A DNA stretch of 64,000 nt from contig NZ_RAQO01000006.1 in assembly GCF_003610775.1 (NCBI RefSeq), positions 124,001 to 188,000 of the forward strand, in the 5' to 3' direction. A program made the position numbers and the translations under genes. Origin of the DNA: Alginatibacterium sediminis (GTDB lineage: Bacteria; Pseudomonadota; Gammaproteobacteria; Enterobacterales; Celerinatantimonadaceae). The notes beneath the pieces were generated by a model. The model did no database searches and was not told the DNA's origin. It was given only the letters and a program-made list of their open reading frames with translations. Shown in pieces: positions 1 through 9,096 of the stretch; the stretch's first letter is position 1, and every line of letters begins with the position of its first letter.

Positions 1-683
1 CAGCGCCAGGCTACAAACTTGCGAAAGATATTATCTATGCCATCAACAAAGTTGCTGACAAGGTAAATAACGACGAGCGCATTAAAGGTAAGTTGAAAGT
101 TGTCTTCATGCCAAACTATCGTGTAACGCTTGCTGAGAAACTGTTCCCAGCCGGTGATGTGTCGTTGCAAATTTCTACTGCAGGCTTTGAAGCTTCAGGT
201 ACAGGTAACATGAAGTTTGCCCTTAACGGTGCGCTTACTATCGGTACTATGGATGGTGCAAACGTGGAAATTCGTGAAGAAGTTGGCGATGAGAACATCT
301 TCATCTTTGGTAAGAATTGTGATGAAGTTAAGGCGCTTAAAGCTGAGGGTTATAACCCATGGGATTATTACTATGCTAACCCAGAGCTTAAAGCTGTACT
401 CGATTGGTTAGACACTGACTTCTTTACTCCGGGTAAACCAGGCGAATTGTCTTCCATTAAAAACAGTATGCTTGATGGCGGCGACCCATATCTGTGCTTG
501 GCCGATTATGAGTCATTTACCAACCAATACGTAAATGTGGATGCGGCTTACCGCGATCAAGCGAAGTGGGCGAAAATGGCTATCATCAACTCCGCATCTG
601 TAGGTAAGTTTAACTCAGACCGTTCAATTGAAGATTATGTTGAGCGTATCTGGAAACTTGAAAAAGTACTTCCAAAACAATAA
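1..683 (+). CDS. glgP: Glycogen/maltodextrin phosphorylase, C-terminal part
   Basis: The gene enters from the left edge; the reading frame is open from base 3 and ends at a TAA at 681-683, so only about 226 C-terminal residues are seen. The enzyme releases glucose-1-phosphate from alpha-1,4-glucans in the cytoplasm using pyridoxal phosphate. The segment [20 protein letters not shown] is the family's cofactor-binding block, with the lysine that carries PLP; it is followed by MDGANVEI. The upstream residues [18 protein letters not shown] also fit the family, which shows that the TTG at 93 is not the start. A strong terminator follows. The assignment is very secure; whether it prefers glycogen or maltodextrin cannot be told from this piece. 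Confidence 0.96.
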   Translation, partial: APGYKLAKDIIYAINKVADKVNNDERIKGKLKVVFMPNYRVTLAEKLFPAGDVSLQISTAGFEASGTGNMKFALNGALTIGTMDGANVEIREEVGDENIFIFGKNCDEVKALKAEGYNPWDYYYANPELKAVLDWLDTDFFTPGKPGELSSIKNSMLDGGDPYLCLADYESFTNQYVNVDAAYRDQAKWAKMAIINSASVGKFNSDRSIEDYVERIWKLEKVLPKQ

Positions 684-707
684 TCACCTTCGTCGGTAAT
701 TAGTGTA

Positions 708-734
708 AGAGGTTGGCCTTGGCCAACCTTTTTT
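708..734 (+). terminator. Rho-independent terminator after glgP
   Basis: A perfect stem GGTTGGCC / GGCCAACC (711-718 and 721-728) with a two-base loop is followed by six T. It lies 25 bases after the glgP stop and separates it from modA. Confidence 0.9.
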
Positions 735-751
735 CGTTTCTGACTAGATTT

Positions 752-765
752 TTATATCTATATAA
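752..765. promoter_or_regulatory. AT-rich inverted repeat upstream of modA
   Basis: TTATAT-CT-ATATAA is an inverted repeat about 40 bases before the modA start. It is TA-rich like ModE operators but does not match the E. coli ModE operator as I recall it. It may simply overlap a -10 element. No modE gene is in the window. Confidence 0.25.
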
Positions 766-804
766 CAGACACTTTGAGCTATACCTTCAGCCAAAGCGTG
801 CACT

Positions 805-1578
805 ATGTGGCAATGCCTTAAAGCGGTTCTTTTAGGAACGCTATTTTATTTGACGAGCCTGTCTCCAAGTTATGCTTTGCAACTTGCAGTTGCTTCTAAT
901 TTTGCCAAGCCTATGCGAGCACTTCTTGACGCTTATCCGGATCAATCAGTAGAAATTGGCGTGTCATTTGGCTCAACCGGCCAGCTTTATACTCAAATAG
1001 AACACGGTGCCCCGTTTCATATTTTTTTGGCCGCTGATCAACAAAGACCGCATCGTGCAGTAAACAATAAACTGGCTGTACCGGGCTCTCAATTTAGCTA
1101 TGCCCAAGGCCGCTTGGTATTGTGGGGGCCTTACTGGGAAACAGAGGTCACGCAGGACGCACTCGCGTCTAATTTAGGCAGTCGCATTGCCATGGCAAAC
1201 CCTAAGATTGCCCCCTATGGCTTAGCAGCACAGCAATGCCAGCAATACTTTTCCGATCTGCTGCCGACTAAGCCCACGTTAATAGTGGCGCAAAATGTCG
1301 GGCAAAGCTTTCAATTTACCAGTAGCGGCAATGTAGATTTTGGTTATGTTTCGCTTTCGCAAGTTCTCGGTGACCAAGCGAGTAGTCGTTATTGGATATT
1401 ACCGCAAGCTTGCTATCAACCCATATTACAAGATGCCGTGTTGCTCTCTAATGCTGCGACTAACCGTGACGCATTGGCGTTTTTTGCGTATCTGAAGAGC
1501 CCAGCAGCACAGCAGATTATTCAAGAGCATGGCTACCATGTTCTTGCTAAACCAATAAAGGAAAATGATGAGCCTTAG
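805..1578 (+). CDS. modA: Molybdate ABC transporter, periplasmic binding protein ModA
   Basis: A 257-residue binding protein with an N-terminal signal peptide (residues 1-24, ending SPSYA). The mature start LQLAVASNFAKPM and the later FGSTGQLYTQIEHGAPFHIFLAAD are the family's oxyanion-binding blocks (the S/T-rich GSTGQL and the AAD segment). It captures molybdate or tungstate in the periplasm and hands it to ModBC. It is first in a tight modA-modB-modC operon, with only 3 bases to modB. The ribosome site is weak, but the ATG at 805 is the only start that gives a signal peptide. Molybdate versus tungstate specificity is not decidable here. Confidence 0.93.
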   Translation: MWQCLKAVLLGTLFYLTSLSPSYALQLAVASNFAKPMRALLDAYPDQSVEIGVSFGSTGQLYTQIEHGAPFHIFLAADQQRPHRAVNNKLAVPGSQFSYAQGRLVLWGPYWETEVTQDALASNLGSRIAMANPKIAPYGLAAQQCQQYFSDLLPTKPTLIVAQNVGQSFQFTSSGNVDFGYVSLSQVLGDQASSRYWILPQACYQPILQDAVLLSNAATNRDALAFFAYLKSPAAQQIIQEHGYHVLAKPIKENDEP

Positions 1579-1581
1579 ATT

Positions 1582-2247
1582 ATGGACTTGAGCTCAGTGG
1601 CGGTAAGTTTAAAACTCGCCAGCGTGGTCACCTTAATACTTATGCTAGTCTGTACGCCGCTTGCATGGTGGTTGTCTCAAACGCGTTCAAAATTCAAACC
1701 GTGGATAAGCGCTCTTTTAGCTATGCCTTTGGTGTTGCCGCCAACGGTACTTGGTTTCTACTTGTTATTACTGATGTCCCCACAGTCTTTTTTTGGACAG
1801 TTTTATCAAAGTATTGGCTTAGGTACGCTGCCGTTCTCATTTACCGGAATTGTTATCGCTTGCACTATTCATTCGCTGCCGTTTGTAGTGCAACCGCTAC
1901 AAAGTGGATTTGAGGCCATTGGTCGCGAGCCTTTGGAAGCGGCTGCAACACTAAGAGCTGGACCGATTGACCGCTTCTTTAAAGTTATATTGCCGTTGGC
2001 GAAACCGAGTCTACTTGGGGCTGCCATTCTTGGCTTTTGCCACACCTTAGGAGAATTTGGAGTGGTATTGATGATTGGTGGCAATATTCAAGGCAGTACG
2101 CGGGTTATGTCAGTAGACATCTATAATCATGTTGAGGCGCTTGATTACGCTAGCGCTCACGTGTTGGCCGGGGGCTTGGTCGCCTTCTCATTTTTTGCGC
2201 TACTCCTTATCTATGGTCTAAATCAACGTAGTCGGTTGTTACCATGA
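1582..2247 (+). CDS. modB: Molybdate ABC transporter permease ModB
   Basis: A 221-residue inner-membrane permease with about five hydrophobic segments. The cytoplasmic coupling motif (EAA loop) is visible as REPLEAAATLRAGPIDRFFK followed by VILPLAKPSLLGA. HTLGEFGVVLMIGGNI near residue 155 is typical of ModB. It follows modA by 3 bases and overlaps modC by 4 bases (ATGA), so the three are cotranscribed and probably translationally coupled. Confidence 0.95.
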   Translation: MDLSSVAVSLKLASVVTLILMLVCTPLAWWLSQTRSKFKPWISALLAMPLVLPPTVLGFYLLLLMSPQSFFGQFYQSIGLGTLPFSFTGIVIACTIHSLPFVVQPLQSGFEAIGREPLEAAATLRAGPIDRFFKVILPLAKPSLLGAAILGFCHTLGEFGVVLMIGGNIQGSTRVMSVDIYNHVEALDYASAHVLAGGLVAFSFFALLLIYGLNQRSRLLP

Positions 2248-3311
2248 GCGTACAAATTAAGGTGCATCAAAAATTTGAAAGCTTTGAGTTAAATCTCGAT
2301 TTAAGGCTTGCCGCAAGCGGGGTTAGTGCCATTTTCGGTCCCTCAGGTTGTGGGAAAACTACTTGTCTGAGAGTCCTGGCGGGTTTGGAGCACTTTAAAC
2401 AGGCTGAGGTTGTCGTTAATGGTGAGGTTTGGCAAGATTCAAAACGGTTTATACCCTGTCACCAACGCGAAATTGGTTACGTATTTCAAGAACCACGCCT
2501 CTTTGCACATCTAAATGTACAGGACAACATATTGTTTGGATGGCGTCGACTGAAAAGCTCTCAAAGGCATAGCAAACTATTGAATGTGCTCGAAATGCTG
2601 GGCATAGAATCCTTACTCGAGCGCGATATATCAGCTTTGTCTGGTGGCGAGCGACAGCGCATATCCATAGCCCGAGCTTTAATGGTGTCGCCAAAGCTAC
2701 TACTGATGGACGAACCTTTATCTGCACTTGACTTGGAACGCAAACAAGAAATATTGCCTTATCTTGAACGACTTCACGGCGAACTCGACATTCCGATAGT
2801 TTATGTCAGTCATTCTCCTGCAGAAGTTTCTCGCTTGGCTGATACCTTGGTCGTATTAGAGAAAGGAAAAGTACGCGCTCAAGGATCACTTAAGCAAGTT
2901 CTGAGTGAAGATGAATCTATGTATAGCTTCGCCGACGGTCTTAGTAGCGTATTTGAAGGTGAACTTGGGTCTTTATCGAACGACGGTCTGCGCTACTTTG
3001 ACTGCGATGGTTTTGGCTTTTGGTTAAGTCAGTTTAGCAAGAATGCGTGCTATAACCCCCGTTGCCGAGTGTTTGCAAGTGACGTTAGTATTAGTTTGAT
3101 CAAACCTGAGCACAGCTCAATCATCAATTGTTTGGCTGTTTCTATTGAGAAGCTTAGCCCTGGTCGAAACCCTGCGCATTGCATTGTTCGTTTGAACTTA
3201 GGCAAACAACAATTCTTGCTAGCTCAAATTTCCCAGCGCTCATGCCATAGTTTAGGTTTGTACCTTGGACAAACTGTCTGGGCTCAAATAAAGTCGGTGG
3301 CAATTTTATAA
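2244..3311 (+). CDS. modC: Molybdate ABC transporter ATPase ModC
   Basis: A 355-residue ATPase that powers molybdate import. Walker A GPSGCGKTT is near residue 32, the Q-loop FQEPRLF follows, then the signature LSGGERQR and Walker B LLLMDEPLSALD. The last ~70 residues form a MOP/TOBE-type ligand-binding domain (IEKLSPGRNPAHCIVRLNLG), as expected for ModC rather than a generic ATPase. The start overlaps modB by 4 bases. Together with modAB this gives a complete high-affinity molybdate importer; molybdenum-cofactor genes are not in the window. Confidence 0.95.
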   Translation: MSVQIKVHQKFESFELNLDLRLAASGVSAIFGPSGCGKTTCLRVLAGLEHFKQAEVVVNGEVWQDSKRFIPCHQREIGYVFQEPRLFAHLNVQDNILFGWRRLKSSQRHSKLLNVLEMLGIESLLERDISALSGGERQRISIARALMVSPKLLLMDEPLSALDLERKQEILPYLERLHGELDIPIVYVSHSPAEVSRLADTLVVLEKGKVRAQGSLKQVLSEDESMYSFADGLSSVFEGELGSLSNDGLRYFDCDGFGFWLSQFSKNACYNPRCRVFASDVSISLIKPEHSSIINCLAVSIEKLSPGRNPAHCIVRLNLGKQQFLLAQISQRSCHSLGLYLGQTVWAQIKSVAIL

Positions 3312-3389
3312 GCGAAGCGAGGCTAATAGCATGGTTTACCTAGTGCTGCATCGGTAAGAGAAATGCCAAGTAGTAAACGTGAGTTTGCA

Positions 3390-3412
3390 CGCCCTAAAGC
3401 GGGCGCGATTTT
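3390..3412 (+). terminator. Possible terminator after modC
   Basis: A short GC-rich stem CGCCC / GGGCG (3390-3394, 3401-3405) with a six-base loop is followed by CGATTTT. It lies between the convergent modC and desaturase genes. The stem is only 5 bp, so it is weak. Confidence 0.35.
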
Positions 3413-3431
3413 ACAAAGCGTATACTAAAGC

Positions 3432-4556
3432 TCAGGCATAGACTCGAACTGAGTTTCTCCAAATTTGACGCTGCTGTTTTAAGTCCGCTTTCAATTGCTG
3501 GTGCCGCTGTTTAAGTAATGACAGTTCGTAGCTTTCTAACACGCGCTGGCGTTTGTTCTGTAGCAATTGTTTTTTACTTTCGTAGTAGCTGGCCATGCAA
3601 GCCATCATTGCTTCAAACTCATGCTCTATGTTTGCAATCAAGCTTGGGCAAGCATCAATTGATGCCATCTTTTTGTGTGTCATTTGCAATTGCATTTTGG
3701 CGCGAGCTTTTTCTATTCGAAGTTGTGGGGTTGTGCGTAAGTTTGAACTTAAACCAAACCAAGAGCAGCTGGCAATAAGCCATTTGGTTGGATCATAGTG
3801 CCACCAATAAACGCCATTGCGATAATCGTTTTCAAACAGGTGATGAAAGTTATGATAGCCCTCACCAAAGGTCAGGATTGCCAAAATGCCGTTATCTCGA
3901 GCTGAATTTTTGTCGGTGAACGTTTGACGTCCCCATATATGCGCCAAGGAGTTGATAAAAAAGGTACTGTGATGACTCAATAATAAACGAAGCGCCCCTA
4001 CCACCAAAAACATGCCAAGAATGTCGTTGAAAATCAGGCCTAAAACAAGCGGCATTCCAAGGTTAGTTAGTAGTGCTAAAACGGCATAGTGTTGATGTTG
4101 CCACATGACAATTTTGTCTTTTTTAAGATCCCTGCAATTTTTGTAGTCCAGCTTTTCGAGGTGGCTGTATTCGCGTAGCATCCAACCGATATGTGAATAC
4201 CAAAAGCCTCTGGAGGCTGAATACGGATCTTTGTGCTTATGGTCGACATGTTTGTGATGTTCGCGATGATATGATGACCAGTGTAAAGCACTATTTTGCA
4301 GCGATAAGGCACCACCAATTGCAAAAAGCAGTCTTAGGACCCAGTTGGCTTGATAAGTTTTGTGGCTCCACAAGCGATGATAACCGGCTGTAATAGACAA
4401 GTTACTGAAGCTAAATGCTGCGACTAAGCAGACAAAATGTACCCAGCTTAGGCCGAAGTTGTATGCATACCATGGGGTGACTAGTACTCCAAGCACAAAG
4501 CTCGCCGTAAAGATAAAAACGTTTAGCCAAAGCAAAGGCGGTTTGCTACTGCTCAA
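3432..4556 (-). CDS. Acyl-CoA / fatty-acid delta-9-type desaturase
   Basis: A membrane desaturase that inserts a cis double bond into fatty acyl chains using a di-iron centre. The three histidine boxes are present in order: HRLWSH, HREHHKH and HNFHH (within GEGYHNFHH), separated by hydrophobic helices. I place the start at a TTG at 4556, preceded by GGAG with a 5-base gap; this gives a 374-residue protein whose N-terminus (SSSKPPLLWLNVFIF) leads straight into the first membrane helix. A longer reading from 4646 adds 30 residues that do not look like the family. After the catalytic part there is a charged, helix-forming tail of about 100 residues rich in K, Q and E (possible coiled coil), beyond the usual family length. 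It stands alone, convergent with modC. Confidence 0.9.
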   Translation of the reverse strand: MSSSKPPLLWLNVFIFTASFVLGVLVTPWYAYNFGLSWVHFVCLVAAFSFSNLSITAGYHRLWSHKTYQANWVLRLLFAIGGALSLQNSALHWSSYHREHHKHVDHKHKDPYSASRGFWYSHIGWMLREYSHLEKLDYKNCRDLKKDKIVMWQHQHYAVLALLTNLGMPLVLGLIFNDILGMFLVVGALRLLLSHHSTFFINSLAHIWGRQTFTDKNSARDNGILAILTFGEGYHNFHHLFENDYRNGVYWWHYDPTKWLIASCSWFGLSSNLRTTPQLRIEKARAKMQLQMTHKKMASIDACPSLIANIEHEFEAMMACMASYYESKKQLLQNKRQRVLESYELSLLKQRHQQLKADLKQQRQIWRNSVRVYA

Positions 4557-4803
4557 AATAACTCCATTTAATTTCAGCTTACACCTGTACTCTAGAATAT
4601 AGTTCGTCGGATATAAGTCAAGACTAAGCCTACATTTTCGTAACATATACCTTCAGGATTATCGTGATTGCGGCTTAGTATTGGGCACCGTAATCTAAGA
4701 GGGAGCCGTTCAACCACCTAAAGAAAGCTAATAAAGTGGTGGGGTAGCAGACCATGATACCCAATTGAGCAGCAGTGTAGTAATGGGTGATAGCGGCGAA
4801 GAC

Positions 4804-4828
4804 AAAAAAAGCCGAGTCACAACTCGGG
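4804..4828 (-). terminator. Rho-independent terminator after the 4900-5214 gene
   Basis: CCGAGT-CACA-ACTCGG hairpin (4812-4827). Read on the minus strand it is followed by seven T (4804-4810). It lies about 70 bases past the stop of the small minus-strand gene. Confidence 0.8.
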
Positions 4829-4899
4829 ATGTTGAAAGGCTAGTGGCTTTTGTTGTTTGGCGAACATTGGTCTGACACGCTAGACCATGAAGTACTGTT

Positions 4900-5214
4900 T
4901 TAACTATTGTTGAGGCCTGCCTTTGCGCTTGCATCGAGTTGAAGCGAGCATAGACTTTGTTCGTCCACATACTCCAGCATTTCTTGCATGCATGGTTGGC
5001 GCACTAGCATAGCTTTGGCTCGCTTAGCTAAAGTTGGGCTTTTCCATTGAATAACATCCACATAATCCAAGTCTGTTTGTTGAACTAGCATTCGATGACA
5101 AAAACCACTTTGTTGTTGCATGAATTCATATATGCGCTGCTGCAAACTTAAAAAACCTTGCTCAAATATCTGATCTTTTAGACTGTACTTGATGAATTCG
5201 ATGGCACTGTTCAT
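4900..5214 (-). CDS. Small protein, possible antibiotic-biosynthesis-monooxygenase-like fold
   Basis: A 104-residue cytoplasmic protein with no signal peptide. The start at 5214 is chosen because AAGGAT lies 6 bases upstream; a longer version from 5271 has no such site. The pattern of a helix (IYEFMQQQSGFCHRML), a strand with DYVDVIQWKS, and a following alanine-rich helix (LAKRAKAMLV) resembles the dimeric alpha/beta-barrel (ABM-like) proteins. That is fold-level inference only, and no function can be given. It is monocistronic, with its own terminator downstream. Confidence 0.6.
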   Translation of the reverse strand: MNSAIEFIKYSLKDQIFEQGFLSLQQRIYEFMQQQSGFCHRMLVQQTDLDYVDVIQWKSPTLAKRAKAMLVRQPCMQEMLEYVDEQSLCSLQLDASAKAGLNNS

Positions 5215-5456
5215 GGAGATATCCTTATGGATGCAAGCAATCGCAAATAGAAAAGCAGAGACATTAGCCATATGCTTTTAGCGGTATCCCGAGCTACATT
5301 AGTTGCGTAAAGTTGGTGTACCTGTTGAGTTGAAATACTAGCAATCAGGCCGTGAGAACAATAGGAAATTTACTTAAGCTTGCGAAACTAGGGCATTAGT
5401 TTACACAGCGAGCGCTTAGCTTAGCTTGTAGCAATAGATGGTGCGAAAATGGGTAC
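5215..5456. other. Intergenic stretch, no gene seen
   Basis: Between the small minus-strand gene and the terminator of the YIP1-family gene. I see no convincing coding frame or RNA; it should contain the promoter of the 4900-5214 gene. Confidence 0.4.
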
Positions 5457-5486
5457 AAAAAAACCGAAGCACAAAGGCTTCGGTTT
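5457..5486 (-). terminator. Rho-independent terminator after the YIP1-family gene
   Basis: A perfect 10-bp stem AAACCGAAGC / GCTTCGGTTT (5461-5470, 5477-5486) with loop ACAAAG. On the minus strand it runs into a T tract (5457-5463). Confidence 0.88.
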
Positions 5487-5550
5487 GGATCGTTTATCTG
5501 GACTCGTCTAGCTAAAGAAACCTAATAAACGTAAATATATTGAGATCTAT

Positions 5551-6147
5551 TTAGTTCGAAAACACCGGACCAACGCCGCTTGACCATAGAATAACTGTCG
5601 CAATCATTATCGATACCAGCATCACTAATCCAACGGTAACTAAACTACTAGCGTAAATGAAACCGCGTTCTTCAGGGATATGCATGATGATTGGTACACC
5701 GGTATACAAAAGATAAACGGCGTAAGCTACTCCAATAAAGCCCGCTATCATGATGAACCATGGATGAGGGTAGAGCGCAGAGAAACCAACCATAAAGATT
5801 GGCGTCGCAATATAGGCTGATAATTCGAGTGTTTGCTGATAGGTGGTGTTGGCATTAAATGTTTTCGCCATCCATTGTGCGGCGAATGCCAAGCCTACAA
5901 CACCAATAACTAACGCGCAGTACATCGCAATGGACATAAATAATGCGCTATCGGGAGTTAAATAGAAGCTGTTATTGCCAACTTTCCACCCCAAATAAAC
6001 CGTAGAGACATAAGCACAGATTGCTGGTATTAACGCAATTAGTAGTATGTGGCTAATACTAGAGCTGATTCCCGCATGATTGCGATCAATATCGTGCCAT
6101 TCTTGTTTTGTGTGAGCGTATAGACCCCAGACGTGTGTCATTAACAT
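5551..6147 (-). CDS. YIP1-family inner-membrane protein
   Basis: A 198-residue integral membrane protein with about five hydrophobic segments. The N-terminus MTHVWGLYAHTKQEWHDI matches the amphipathic entry seen in bacterial YIP1-domain proteins, and the helices that follow are family-like. The ATG at 6147 has AGGGA a few bases upstream and is preferred over the one at 6180; an ATG at 6141 is also possible. Bacterial YIP1 proteins have no firm biochemical role. It is monocistronic with a terminator downstream, and nearby genes give no clue. Confidence 0.75.
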   Translation of the reverse strand: MLMTHVWGLYAHTKQEWHDIDRNHAGISSSISHILLIALIPAICAYVSTVYLGWKVGNNSFYLTPDSALFMSIAMYCALVIGVVGLAFAAQWMAKTFNANTTYQQTLELSAYIATPIFMVGFSALYPHPWFIMIAGFIGVAYAVYLLYTGVPIIMHIPEERGFIYASSLVTVGLVMLVSIMIATVILWSSGVGPVFSN

Positions 6148-6265
6148 ATGCGCATCCCTGATTTTACAAATAATTAACAAGAGTTCTATTTATGTACGAA
6201 ATTGGGTCTGCGGTCAAGCAAATAAGGGAGTGTTTCGACTAAAGTTTGAGCAAAATGATACTGAT

Positions 6266-6282
6266 CAGACCAGAACGGTCTG
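6266..6282 (-). terminator. Possible terminator hairpin after lpxH
   Basis: CAGACC-AGAAC-GGTCTG hairpin just past the lpxH stop. On the minus strand no T tract follows directly, so it may slow or end transcription only weakly. Confidence 0.35.
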
Positions 6283-6290
6283 GCTTGGAC

Positions 6291-7025
6291 TTAAGAATTG
6301 CAAATAGGAGCGTTTATAAACTGTAAGCCAGAGCTATCGACTTTCAATATGCTAGTGCTGTCATGCCAGTCACCAAGTACTATTCTTTGGCCTTGCTGAC
6401 CGCTAATAAGATCTAAATTATGAGTTGCTTGCCGGTGAGTGTGGCCATGGATAAGTGTATTGCAGCTATAGGTGTTTAGCTTATCAAGCACAGTTAATGG
6501 ATTAACGTCCATAATTGCTGCAGCTTTATTCTGGTTATCGTTTTGACTTTTACCGCGCACCGATGCTGAAAGCTTTAAACGTATTGAAAAGGGCAGGTTG
6601 CGGTAGATAAAACGCAATATTTTTGATTCCGTTATCCGTCTAAAACGCTGGTAGGCGTGGTCGTCAGTACATAAGCTATCACCATGCATTAGCAAATAGT
6701 TATTACCAAACATTTCGACAATGCTCTCTTGCTTGAGCAAACTTACGCCACAGCGTTTCGCAAATTTCCGACTTACTAAGAAGTCACGGTTTCCGTAGAG
6801 AAAAAAGACAGGGGTGCCTTGCTGGCTTAGTTTAAGCAGAGCATTACATATACTGTTAGCAAAGCTGCCTTGCGTGTCATCGCCATTCCAAAATTCGAAC
6901 AGATCGCCAAGAATATATAAAGCACTAGCTTGCGGTGCTTCGTTTTTGGCGAAATCTAAAAACGCCCGGGTAATTTCCGGGCGTTCTTCACTCAGATGCA
7001 AGTCTGATATGAAATAGTAAAACAT
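6291..7025 (-). CDS. lpxH: UDP-2,3-diacylglucosamine diphosphatase LpxH
   Basis: A 244-residue calcineurin-like metallophosphoesterase that makes lipid X in lipid A synthesis at the inner-membrane surface. Metal-binding motifs appear in family order: FISDLHLS at residues 6-13, ILGDLFEFW near 39, GNRDFL near 79, HGDSLCTDD near 115 and HGHTHR near 196. Five bases separate it from ppiB upstream, so the two form an operon, a common gammaproteobacterial order opposite cysS. Confidence 0.96.
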   Translation of the reverse strand: MFYYFISDLHLSEERPEITRAFLDFAKNEAPQASALYILGDLFEFWNGDDTQGSFANSICNALLKLSQQGTPVFFLYGNRDFLVSRKFAKRCGVSLLKQESIVEMFGNNYLLMHGDSLCTDDHAYQRFRRITESKILRFIYRNLPFSIRLKLSASVRGKSQNDNQNKAAAIMDVNPLTVLDKLNTYSCNTLIHGHTHRQATHNLDLISGQQGQRIVLGDWHDSTSILKVDSSGLQFINAPICNS

Positions 7026-7030
7026 TGAAA

Positions 7031-7522
7031 CTAGCTAACAGTTACTGAATTTACAATGACTTCTTCTTTAGGCACATCTTGATGAAAGCCAAAGCTACCG
7101 GTTTCTACCTTTTTGATGGTATCAACGATATCCATGCCAGCACTAACTTGGCCAAATACACAGTAACCCCAGCCGTCAGTCGTTTCGCTGCGAAAATCGA
7201 GGAAGGTATTGTCGCTGACGTTTATGAAGAACTGTGCAGACGCAGAATGAGGGTCCATAGTACGTGCCATTGCTAGCGTACCAATTTTATTAGATAGGCC
7301 ATTGCTCGCTTCGTTTTTGATAGGAGCTCGTGCTGATTTCTCTTCTAGGCCAGACGCCATTCCGCCGCCTTGAACCATGAAGCCATCAATCACGCGGTGG
7401 AAGATAGTTCCATTATAAAAACCATCTTTAGCGTATTGGAGAAAGTTGGCTGCGGTTTCTGGAGCTTTGTCTTCAAACAATTCGATTTCGATATCGCCGA
7501 AGTTGGTGTGTAATGTAATCAT
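7031..7522 (-). CDS. ppiB: Peptidyl-prolyl cis-trans isomerase B (cytoplasmic cyclophilin)
   Basis: A 163-residue cyclophilin without signal peptide, so cytoplasmic. The motifs [29 protein letters not shown] and [12 protein letters not shown] are those of the E. coli PpiB type and hold the catalytic arginine and the proline pocket. AAGGAT lies upstream of the ATG at 7522. It is first gene of the ppiB-lpxH pair and divergent from cysS across 142 bases that must hold both promoters. Confidence 0.96.
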   Translation of the reverse strand: MITLHTNFGDIEIELFEDKAPETAANFLQYAKDGFYNGTIFHRVIDGFMVQGGGMASGLEEKSARAPIKNEASNGLSNKIGTLAMARTMDPHSASAQFFINVSDNTFLDFRSETTDGWGYCVFGQVSAGMDIVDTIKKVETGSFGFHQDVPKEEVIVNSVTVS

Positions 7523-7664
7523 TTTTTGATCCTTATGCTTGCGTGGCTAGGATTCTAAACAAGTAGGCGCTGACTTACCACTGTTTACAGCTGTTTTTCG
7601 CGCTATTCGGTGCTAATATTAGCGCCCTATAACTACGCTAACACCACAAAGGAATCTCGGCACA

Positions 7665-9047
7665 ATGCTGCAAATCTACAATACCTTAAGTCGCCAAAAA
7701 GAAGTCTTTAAGCCCCTCGTCGAAGGGAAGATTGGTATGTATGTCTGTGGTGTCACTATCTACGATTATTGTCATATTGGCCATGGTCGAACATTTGCGG
7801 CATTTGACACAATAGCGCGCTACTTACGCTGGTCAGGTTATGAGCTTAATTTTGTTCGAAATATTACCGATGTTGATGACAAAATTATTAATCGTGCGGC
7901 GCAAAATAATGAATCTTGCGACGCCTTAACCGAGCGTTTCACTCAAGCCATGCACGACGACTTTGCTGCACTTAACATGCAAAAGCCTGATATTGAGCCG
8001 CGAGTGACCGATCATATGCCTGAAGTGATCGTGGTTATTGAAAAACTAATTGCTAATGGACATGCCTATGTCACAAGCAGCGGCGATGTTCTGTTTGAAG
8101 TGGATAGTTATGCTGAATACGGTGCTTTAAGCCAACAAAATTTGGAGATGCTACAAGCCGGCTCTCGGGTAGACGTGGACGCTAGTAAACGTAATCCTCT
8201 AGATTTCGTTTTATGGAAAAGCGCTAAGCCAGGTGAACCCAAATGGGATTCACCGTGGGGAGAAGGTCGCCCAGGATGGCATATTGAATGTAGTGCAATG
8301 AATATGAAACATCTTGGAGAGCATTTCGATATACATGGTGGTGGCTCTGACTTGACCTTTCCACATCATGAGAACGAAATCGCCCAGTCTTGCTGCGCGC
8401 ATAAAGGCCGGTACGTAAATTATTGGATGCACTCGGGCATGGTTCAAGTGGACAAAGAAAAAATGTCTAAGAGTTTGGGTAATTTTTTCACCATTCGCGA
8501 CGTTTTAAAGCAATATGATGGCGAGACTATTCGCTACTTTTTGCTGTCTGGTCATTATCGCAGCCAGCTCAATTATTCTGAAGATAACTTAAAGCAATCG
8601 CGTTCTGCACTCGAGCGTTTATATACTGCGATTCGCGATGTTGATGTCATTGATTACGACAAACAACTTGCTAAGCCTTACATTGAGCGCTTCAAGTTGG
8701 CAATGGACGACGACTTTAATACGCCAGAAGCCTTACCGGTGTTATTTGATTTGGCGAAAGAAATTAATCGATGCAAAAGCTCAGAGCCCGAACAGGCAGG
8801 GCAGTTTAGCGCTTTGCTTCTGGAACTAGCGCAAGTCCTAGGTTTAATGCAGCAAAGTGCTGAGGATTTCTTGCAAGGTGAACAAGCAAACGATGAAGTT
8901 GAACAAATTGAAGCCTTGATCCTCGCTCGTAATGAGGCTCGTGCAGCTAAAGACTGGGCCGGAGCTGATGCGGCGCGTGACGCTTTGAACGCTTTGGGTG
9001 TTGTGTTGGAAGACGGAGCTAATGGTACCAGTTGGCGTAAAGCTTAA
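7665..9047 (+). CDS. cysS: Cysteinyl-tRNA synthetase
   Basis: A 460-residue class I synthetase that charges tRNA-Cys. The N-terminal zinc/active-site start [20 protein letters not shown] holds the HIGH signature; the second part has [25 protein letters not shown] and the KMSKS loop ([11 protein letters not shown]) near residue 268. The C-terminal helical tRNA-binding domain ends [12 protein letters not shown], which is normal. Length equals the usual bacterial enzyme. Confidence 0.98.
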   Translation: MLQIYNTLSRQKEVFKPLVEGKIGMYVCGVTIYDYCHIGHGRTFAAFDTIARYLRWSGYELNFVRNITDVDDKIINRAAQNNESCDALTERFTQAMHDDFAALNMQKPDIEPRVTDHMPEVIVVIEKLIANGHAYVTSSGDVLFEVDSYAEYGALSQQNLEMLQAGSRVDVDASKRNPLDFVLWKSAKPGEPKWDSPWGEGRPGWHIECSAMNMKHLGEHFDIHGGGSDLTFPHHENEIAQSCCAHKGRYVNYWMHSGMVQVDKEKMSKSLGNFFTIRDVLKQYDGETIRYFLLSGHYRSQLNYSEDNLKQSRSALERLYTAIRDVDVIDYDKQLAKPYIERFKLAMDDDFNTPEALPVLFDLAKEINRCKSSEPEQAGQFSALLLELAQVLGLMQQSAEDFLQGEQANDEVEQIEALILARNEARAAKDWAGADAARDALNALGVVLEDGANGTSWRKA

Positions 9048-9063
9048 ACGCCTGGCTTAGTCC

Positions 9064-9092
9064 TTAACCCTTTGGGAGCTCCGAAGGGTTAA
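9064..9092. terminator. Hairpin between convergent cysS and binding-protein gene
   Basis: A 9-bp stem TTAACCCTT / AAGGGTTAA encloses a small GGAGCTCC palindrome. It lies between two convergent genes and could stop both, although a T tract is short or missing on each side. Confidence 0.5.
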
Positions 9093-9096
9093 CTTT

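Noticed and set aside
752-765. ModE operator upstream of modA
   Set aside because: The inverted repeat is just AT-rich and does not match the known ModE operator; kept only as a low-confidence regulatory feature.
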